NCBI GenBank assembly: GCA_903632075.3
Contig: CAHIKZ030001202.1
Location: forward strand, 2,230,001 to 2,294,000
DNA from: Acanthosepion pharaonis
Taxonomy: Eukaryota > Mollusca > Cephalopoda > Sepiida > Sepiidae
DNA length: 64,000 nt
Direction: 5' to 3'
Shown: piece by piece, positions 57,141 to 64,000 of the stretch
Layout: the number at the start of each line of letters is the position of its first letter
How positions within the stretch are numbered: the first letter of the stretch is position 1
Notes under the pieces: model-generated
What the model was told of the DNA's origin: nothing
The model's database searches: none
What the model saw: the letters and a program-made list of their open reading frames with translations, nothing else
Translations under genes and position numbers: made by a program

Positions 57141-57542
57141 GGAACCATCTTGGAAGGTCAAGAGATTTCCTCCTTGTAGAATTTTGAATTCAAAATTCTT
57201 TTCAAGAAGGAAATTTCTTTTTTTTTTAAAGAAAAAGAATTCTTATTCTCTCCTGCATTTCTGAGCAATAATTTTTATACTATTTTACTATGAATGTAGT
57301 AATGTCTGAAAGCGCTACAAAGTAGCGACCCATTTCATGGAGTCAAAGTTCATATATTTGTAATATTTAGGATATAACAGATAATTATTTCACTATTGGT
57401 AAATTGCAGAAAGATCAGACCTTAAATAGTTTACTCACTTTTTAAGTCTCAGAAAAAGTTACCTAGAGATGGTAGGGATTTGTAGTGCCCCCAAAAAAGA
57501 AAAGTTAAGACAACTTCTGATTGATTAAGCAGAGTTACTTAC

Positions 57543-57620
57543 CCTGATTTCTTCTGTCGTGTGAACAATGAACATGTCCATTAGATCTTCTTTAGCGCCA
57601 TCCATCCAGTTGTTGAAAGG
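57543..57620 (-). CDS. ACTN: alpha-actinin exon, spectrin repeat 3
   Basis: 78 nt, 26 codons, phase 0; a T-rich polypyrimidine tract and CAG acceptor at 57621-57623, donor GTAAGT. It encodes PFNNWMDGAKEDLMDMFIVH then TTEEIR, matching the conserved FNNWM-G-EDL--FIVH block of repeat 3. The preceding exon supplies KRAA. Confidence 0.95.
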
Positions 57621-58069
57621 CTGAAAAAAAAAAAAAAAAAAAATTGAGAAATTCATTTTATGTCACTTTCATCAAAGCTGCTCGAAAATGTTATCCATAT
57701 GAAAGTAGATGAAACACAAAGCTAGAATTTATTAAATTTCTGTAACAGTTTCAAAAATATTTTATGCTATTTGAATCATATATACTTCTCAGGTATCTAT
57801 GAAAGTGGAGGCGGGGGAGACAAAAATGTTTAGAAATGAATGTAGAAGTATTGCTATTATACATACTAGTAATTTTGAATTTTACTTAAACCAGGTTAAA
57901 TTATTTTTTTATTTTTTTTAGACTAATATGAAATGCAAAGTAAGTAGGTCTGATTAAAAATATATCAGAAACAAAGTGCATCAGTACCAAAAAATGTTTA
58001 GAAATGCAAAGGTTTGTCAATTTACAGTTGAAATTTTCTAGATGCAAAAAGTTCTATTTAAATGCTGAA

Positions 58070-58262
58070 CTTTCTTCAATCGTTAACTTTGATCTTCAAA
58101 AATTTAAATGCAATATCAATCGTTATTGACCGTCTCCTTGATTCCTCTTTTATTGTACTCACTCCTTAATAACATTTCTCTTTTTCTTATTCTTTCACAA
58201 ACAGTAACCACTTTGTGTCTTAGTGGCTTTACTGCTTTGCTTGGGATTAAACAATTAAAAAG
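58070..58262 (+). mobile_element. LINE extreme 3' end
   Basis: CTTCAAAAATTTAAATGCAA (LQKFKCN) to the GCTTGGGATTAAACAATT tail. Confidence 0.65.
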
Positions 58263-60159
58263 ATAAAAGTTATATGGTCACATAAATGTATCAGAGTGAT
58301 GGCTTTTGTAAAATGAACCCGAGGATCCCAGTGAAAAAGGTGTAATGACAACATAATCAAATGGACAACTCTATTTTGGCTCCTTAGGACAAGCTACCCA
58401 AGACTGTGAACTCGGGAATGAATTGTGTCATGTGAATGTACATTCCGCTATACGAGGGGGGGGGTGGAGTGAGTGTTCAATGTTGAATGTACAATTGCTG
58501 GAATACACATGAACATACAAATTTTTAAATTTCTACTCTGTTGGCTAACAGAAACCACGTCACTTGAGGACTTTCAAGAGCAGCAGCAACAGCTAAAATT
58601 GATATCACATGTAATTAATAACATAATCAAGATGTTAACATTCCAAACTACTTAAAACAAAAGATTATGAAGGAAGCCTCCATCAATACAGGGAAAAAAA
58701 ATTAACGAATTTGAGAAACTTATTTTCTTGAAAACTGTTTTATGAAATAAGAGACAATGCTACTGGCTGCTTAGTCAATGAATGTCAAGTTGTTTTCATG
58801 ATAATGATAATATTAACTGTTTCCTTATAAGGTAACAGCTAATATTACCATTGAGGTATCATAGTATTACACTGAAAGTATGTCAATAAAAAAAAAACAA
58901 AAATAACGGTTAAAACCATGTTCAGTATTTTTTTTTTTTTTTTTAGTTTTCTTGGAAGAGACTTCAAATAGACAGAAAAAGAATTACATTTGGACATCTC
59001 AAAAGTAAAGTCAATTCAAAACCTTATTTGTAAACTCAAGCTGAATTCTTTTTTTTTTTTTTAAATATTAAAAAATTGCAATATCTTTTCATCCATTTCC
59101 TGATGACAGTATAATCAAGACATGAAGAAAATTTTCTTTTTATTTCTTGCAACTTTTTAAGCTGCTAATCCAGATTTAATATATAAGGGGGTCACAGAAA
59201 CCGTAATTAAAAGGCTAATTATTTCAGGTTTTCAAAATGGGAGTCACCATTTCTTTTCTAATTTCATTACTTTTCCTTTTTTAACTTGTAAAATATTAGA
59301 CTTAAAAAAAGAAAATTAATTTTTTTTTTGTCATAAAGGGAGCAAGCATTTTTATTAAGAAATAAAATTGATGAAAGGCAGCAGTGGCAGTTATTTGTTA
59401 ATTAATGAGTGATGAGTCAATGTGACATTGAGAATGATTTTATAGTTGACTGATTTTATAAATGCTTGATTTATAAGGAAGCAAAGATGTTAGCTTGTGA
59501 ACCTTGTTTGAAAAAAGGTCAGTGAAGAAGAAGACAAAGAAAACAATAGGAAAAGAAGTCAAATTCCTTTTCTTGTGAATCAAAATGGAAGATGGGAGAA
59601 ATACCAGGAGGTGGTGGAAAAAGGAAAAGTGGTTTTACAGAAAAAAAAAAAAAGAAAAAAAGAGTACTAGAAAATGGAAGTATTGTTAATAATGAAAAGT
59701 GAAGAAAGGCAAACTGAAAAATAGGGGCTAAGAAAAAGTTTGAATTGAAAAGTTTTGTTTCTTTTTCAACAAGATTTAAAATTCCCAAATACCACTGTCT
59801 TAAGCAACAAGACCATTTTTCTCTACCCACAAAATCATTTAGAATTAATGGAAACTGTTTATTTACCACCCCCACCCTAATGTAAAATGAAAAAGGAAAG
59901 TAAAATCAAAGGAAAGTGAAACAAAGTTAATTGAGAAAAAGATAAAAAGTAAGAATACAGAAAACCAAGAACAAGTTGAAAGGAAAAAAAAAATAGAGAC
60001 AAGGCAACAGGAAAATAGAAAGTTGTTTCTTTTAATAATGATGGAGAATTGAAAGTGAAATGAAAACAAATTCCATTTTATTAAACAGGAGCTGGATTAC
60101 AATCTATTATTAAACTTTCCACATATTTTAACAAATGAAAGGACAAAGGTCATACTCAC

Positions 60160-60222
60160 AGCAGCCCTCTTAGCAAACTCCAAGTGGAGCTGATCTATCC
60201 TCTCCAAGACTCTTTCAGCTTG
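60160..60222 (-). CDS. ACTN: alpha-actinin exon, start of spectrin repeat 3
   Basis: 63 nt, 21 codons, phase 0; donor GTGAGT, acceptor AAAG at 60223-60226. It encodes QAERVLERIDQLHLEFAKR plus AA, corresponding to the family segment E-LLE-IDQL-LE-AKRAA. The acceptor AG could also be read three bases further in (CAAG), losing one Gln; I chose the first because it aligns with related proteins. Confidence 0.93.
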
Positions 60223-60329
60223 CTTTAATAAAAAGAAAAGAAATATTAACAGGATTTCATTTAAACATTAGAGAAAACAACACCAATAAATCTGAAATTT
60301 ACTCAATTACTTTACATACTTTAGTCTGA

Positions 60330-60520
60330 TGGTTGGATCAAAAACCTTGTCTATACTTGCATCTATTTCTTTTTAACCAGTGCTGAAGATTGTATTTAAG
60401 CATGAAACAAACTATCGCCATAGTTGATATCAGTGTCCACACTTATATTTACAGATGCTCTATACCGGATATTCAACACTTTTACCTTACAAATATAACA
60501 CATCTTAAAATTTTATATAA
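60330..60520 (+). mobile_element. hammerhead-family repeat A, diverged copy
   Basis: CTGAAGA (60383), TTGTATTTAAGCAT stem II (U-A, G-C, U-G), GAAACAAACTATC, then CAGTGTCCACACTTATATTT body. GTC is ATC here. Begins about 110 bp from an alpha-actinin exon. Confidence 0.55.
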
Positions 60521-60584
60521 TATAGCAGGTAGTACTGAGTTACTATATAAGCTGTTTAGTCACTTATCACATAATCCAATAGTA

Positions 60585-60690
60585 CTGGTCAGGTTTTCAG
60601 CAACTAAACTAGTTTCTCCACCAGACTTTTCTAGTGAGAAGAATGGTTAGAAAGCGAACAGGATTAAAAACAAGACCTATCAAATTGTGG
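60585..60690 (+). mobile_element. repeat family D tail fragment
   Basis: CTAAACTAGTTTCTCCACCA, GACTTTTCTAGTGAGAAGAA and GGATTAAAAACAAGACCTAT match the tail of the 56.7-kb copy. Confidence 0.5.
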
Positions 60691-61194
60691 ATAAACACAT
60701 TCATGGGATCAATGCATATCTAGCACATGGGATGTAGAAATATGCTTGAATTGTGTTCAGGTGCACAGTAAGCTCCTTGGGAGTGCTCAATCCTTTTGCC
60801 TTCATTAAAATGGGGAACTGATGTTACATCTACAGCTTGACAGCATCAAGTGATGTTCTTGCTTAGAGACTGGGATTGTCCCAGTGCAACGTCTTTCTCT
60901 ACTTTAAAAATTTAATGCACATGCATTGCTTGATATCATAAATCACTACTGAGTTGGAACCCATCACACACAACTTTTCCATCATTTTCAATGTATGAGG
61001 TTCAAGCAGTTCAGTTCTTAGAACCACAACAGCCAGACTACCTGAACATATCATTTGATTATAATGGTGAAGGCTTGTGCGGAACCAACCACACTTTTTG
61101 GAAGAGCTGAATACAGAGAACTGGTGCGGTATGCCACAAGGTCCCAAAACGAGCCTCTGAAGATTTTAAATTAAGAATTGTCCTTCTAGACCAT

Positions 61195-61380
61195 TCATCA
61201 CCCAAAGTTATAGTCTGTCCTGCTATTTATCCATAGCTGGGAGTGGGGAGAGGAGATGGATTCACACCTTTCCCAAGGGTATTCACACGTAAGTGAATAT
61301 AATGAACTTGACTGGAATTCAAACTCAGCTCTCTGATTCATCAATCCCAGTCGCTATCCCTTACTACACCATGCATATAT
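61195..61380 (-). mobile_element. tRNA-derived SINE copy
   Basis: CTGTCCTGCTATTTATCCAT, CCTTTCCCAAGGGTATTCAC and the head TCAATCCCAGTCGCTATCCC, in reverse. Confidence 0.7.
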
Positions 61381-62068
61381 ATCTCATCACAACACATTCC
61401 CCAAAATATAGCTGGCATCAAATTTTAGTGTGGAAACCTTTTTAGTCAGGTTAAGAACTTTTCAACAACCCTTCACATATAAACAAATTAAACTTGATTG
61501 TCTGAAACAAATCATTGAATATTAAAGTATTTAATCAATAAAAAAATTATATTTTTAATATTTAAAGTTATGTTTTTAATAATATTTCTAATTTATGAAG
61601 AAAAATTGCTTTCAAATTTCAAATATTTTTCATAAATTGTACATTTCTTATTTACATTGTTTGGACTGTTGTTCTCATCTTTATTCACAATGTTTTGGCC
61701 ATTGTATGCTCTGGCCATCATCAGGTGATTGGAATTTCTGAACAATGTAAATAATTACAATACCTCAACTCAGAAATAGACAAATGTGCATTTCTTGTAG
61801 TTCTTATTAAAAAAAAATTAAGATCACTACAAACCAAAATAGATGATTTACTCTAAAGTTTAAATTTATTATTTAATATGTCTGTGACAACTGTTGCTAC
61901 AGGATAGATGAAGAGTGGACTAAATTTTTCACATTTCAAAAACAGATTTTCTAAAAACAAACAACTATGTGGGTCATGTAACAAATAACATCGTTTCCAT
62001 GTTTACCTCTTTATATGAAGGGTGGCTATTCACTTGAAAGTTATACAAATCTTCCGGTAAGAACTTAC

Positions 62069-62131
62069 CTCTAATTCTTGTCTTCTCTTCTGGGTAAGTG
62101 TTCCTAAGATATCCCAATTATCACAAATGAG
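62069..62131 (-). CDS. ACTN: alpha-actinin exon, end of spectrin repeat 2
   Basis: 63 nt, 21 codons, phase 0; acceptor CAG at 62132-62134, donor GTAAGT. It encodes LICDNWDILGTLTQKRR then QELE, matching the ICD-WD-LG-LT-KRR signature at the repeat 2/3 junction. It is the most 5' exon visible; the next upstream exon should end in a segment like VN-RCQ and was not found before 64000. Confidence 0.94.
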
Positions 62132-62490
62132 CTGGAAAGAAAGAAAAAAAATAAATCTAAATTTAAACAGTGATTACACAAAGAAAACAATTTGATACAC
62201 AAACATCAATTTGGGTTATGAAACAAAAAAAAAATTCATATCTGGAATTTAAATTCTTGAGACAGGGCATCAATTCCCACAAAGGACAGTAAAAATATTG
62301 AAAGCATTATAGAAGAGGAACAAACATAGCAAAAAAAAAAAAAAAATTTACACCATTCAAGTTCTATTCTTTATAGGAAAGAGAAATTTTATCCTTTCAA
62401 CAAAATGACTATTGCAATTATCTTCTTCAAGATGGTAAGTTTGGTGATAGTTCTGAGTATATTGTTAAGCTTGGAACCCCAAGATCAAAA

Positions 62491-62517
<27 letters not shown>

Positions 62518-62522
<5 letters not shown>

Positions 62523-62600
62523 TTCATTTCACCCCAAGCAAGGTGAGAATGCCATTAGTATGCAGGGGCTTTACAGGGAGTGAAATTGAGAGAAAAGACT
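62518..62600 (-). mobile_element. LINE 3' tail
   Basis: ATTTCACCCCAAGCAAGGTG after a T run: the inverse of the GCTTGGGGTGAAAT tail of the LINE copies at 0.7, 13.6 and 22.3 kb. Confidence 0.6.
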
Positions 62601-63228
62601 GAGCATAACTACAGAACTGTCATAATAAGAAAAATAGTAAGGAAACAGCAAGTAGATGACAGAAGTGCATCTCATCCTGATGCACTAGATGAACTCTCTT
62701 CAAGAGATAAGTTTAGGATAAAATCCTTTATTCCATGCTTGGGATTTTCCAAAACTAAAGCTTATATAAATATACTTGTGGTCACCTTTGACTCAAGAGA
62801 GATTAAACAGAAAATGATCTTGTAAAGATAGGTGTAGAAAGTGCCATGAAAAAGAATTGCTGATCTAAAGAGGCTAGAAAATGTTTTTAACTTGAATATT
62901 GTAACAAACTTGTTAGGTGACATTTTCAGTTTTTCTCCTTGTGAAAATTTTAAAAATTATCCTTGTAAGGGCACCAAAGTTCAGCTTGCCCAGGGTGCCA
63001 GCAACCCTAGGGCCATCACTGCATTCCGGTACTAACCAGGCTCAACATTGCTTAACTTCAGAGAGTGTAATAGTGATGAGAGGTTTAAAGCTAGCAAGGG
63101 ATGATTTTATAAAGTGCTTTCACTTTGCAAAGTAAGATATATTTACTACTTGAAATCTTTGAAACAAAAATTTTAAATGAACATTTAATTCATAAACTGG
63201 CTTGTTATAGTTAAGGAAAGTTTTACAA

Positions 63229-63419
63229 ATAGATGCCAACTTGTCAAGGACATCAAGAGCTTCTCTATAATTGATGGAAAAGTGGAGGAGATTTTTCAGG
63301 CTGCTATGGAAATTGGTGGAGAAAGCTTCCCTGACATGACTGAAGAAGCCTTCAAACAATATATTAAAGGCACCAACAAATCCTTACTGATCAAGAAATA
63401 CCTAGAAGGCACCTTGTGA
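63229..63419 (+). other. 63-codon frame, unidentified remnant
   Basis: The frame reads KDIKSFSIIDGKVEEIFQA, then MEIGGESFPDMTEEAFKQYI and KGTNKSLLIKKYLEGTL before a stop. Complex, non-repetitive sequence resembling neither alpha-actinin nor the LINE fragments. Possibly a DNA-transposon protein scrap; function unknown. Confidence 0.3.
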
Positions 63420-63869
63420 AATAATGATAATGCTCCGTTTGGTAAAAATTTAGCCCTTTGATGATGAGAGTGGAGTGACATCTCCAAAGTACAAGCCTGA
63501 CTGAGGATATATGGATATTGTGTGATACCCAAATTACATGCAGCGCTGCATTCTCAGGAGTACCAACAAGATACAAAGGAATACCGAAGACTTGGAAGAA
63601 CAGCTAAAATTATAGAGAGAAGAGGAAGATAAGTTGTTGAAGTAGTGGCCTAGCTGTCAGTGTGGGCTCTGGAGAAGTTTACAGCAGCTTGGGCACTGAT
63701 GAAATTAAAAAAACATAATTAAAATCTATCAGTTACAAAGCAGATTATTTGAAAATGATTAACTCTTCTGACAATATTTTGTCATGATTGATTGAACCAT
63801 TTTTTACATCTTATCAACCCTTTGCAGGTTATTTAAAGCCATAAAATATTTTTTAGTCTTTTTTTTTTT

Positions 63870-64000
63870 GAGTAATGATTAACCCATAGCTAGGGGAAGG
63901 TAAATTCATACTTTTTCCATATTTGCACAAAAGTGAATATAGCAAACCCAATTGGATGGATGGATGTTGGATTTAACGGCATGTCAACTCCTATTTGGGT
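63870..64000 (-). mobile_element. SINE copy running off the window
   Basis: ATTAACCCATAGCTAGGGGA then AGTGAATATAGCAAACCC in reverse, as in the 53.9-kb copy; the head is lost or beyond the edge. Confidence 0.5.

Larger units (their letters stand above)
42446..62131 (-). other. ACTN: alpha-actinin gene, 3' half (partial, 10 exons)
   Basis: Ten minus-strand exons (listed separately) join in frame to about 414 residues plus a stop, colinear with the C-terminal 46 percent of bilaterian alpha-actinins (about 890 residues). Alpha-actinin is an antiparallel dimer that crosslinks actin filaments at Z-discs, dense bodies and adhesions; the rod dimerises and the C-terminal calmodulin-like domain binds titin- or palladin-type ligands and regulates the partner's actin-binding domain. 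Order seen: end of spectrin repeat 2, repeat 3, repeat 4, EF-hands 1-2, EF-hands 3-4. All introns are phase 0 with GT donors and AG acceptors. The 5' half lies past the right edge; I saw no further exon between 62132 and 64000. The sequence resembles the single invertebrate gene more than one vertebrate paralogue, so I give only the family symbol. Confidence 0.95.

Noticed and set aside
63229..63419. Possible upstream alpha-actinin exon
   Set aside because: It lies on the plus strand, has no resemblance to spectrin repeat 2 and lacks matching splice sites.

Overview
The window looks like genomic DNA of a cephalopod mollusc, most likely an octopod. This is an inference from intron-rich coding DNA for a bilaterian-type alpha-actinin, tRNA-derived SINE copies, many non-LTR and Penelope-like retroelement remnants, and very dense (TA)n, (CA)n, (CT)n, (GATA)n and (ATT)n arrays. 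No prokaryotic gene organisation is present. Nearly every open frame outside the alpha-actinin exons is either low-complexity translation or a broken mobile-element fragment.

Right third (42.4-62.1 kb, minus strand): the 3' half of one host gene, alpha-actinin. Ten exons join in frame to encode about 414 residues: the end of spectrin repeat 2, repeats 3 and 4, and the calmodulin-like C-terminal EF-hand domain ending in the family's Gly-Glu-Ser-Asp-Leu terminus. All ten exons are multiples of three with phase-0 junctions. The N-terminal half (actin-binding CH domains, repeat 1, most of repeat 2) must lie beyond 64 kb. The introns contain SINE, LINE and DNA-transposon debris. The probable 3' UTR and flank (about 39-42.4 kb) is rich in A and T homopolymers.

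Left two thirds (1-38 kb): no host gene that I can support. This is a mosaic of LINE 3' ends and reverse-transcriptase scraps, Penelope-like elements (a GIY-YIG plus RT remnant at 26.2-26.8 kb and a tandem pair of RT fragments at 34.1-35.1 kb), SINEs, Tc1/mariner, piggyBac-like and hAT remnants, MITEs, foldbacks, minisatellites and long microsatellites.

The most interesting signal is a dispersed repeat family (about ten copies, near 9.0, 9.2, 9.6, 11.5, 12.6, 15.8, 17.3, 44.0, 45.7 and 60.4 kb). Its conserved core fits a type I hammerhead ribozyme: CUGANGA, a short stem II, GAAA, a 3-bp stem III with a triloop, GUC, and a two-part stem I closed by distant complementary strands. A second family (25.95, 20.8 and 42.86 kb) carries a GUCC/GGAC stem II followed by GAAA and GUC. 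A third set shares CUGANGA-stem-GAAA. Penelope-like elements and retrozymes are known hammerhead carriers, so these may be decaying retrozyme or Penelope-derived units. All positions were read by eye; no alignment or folding program was run.
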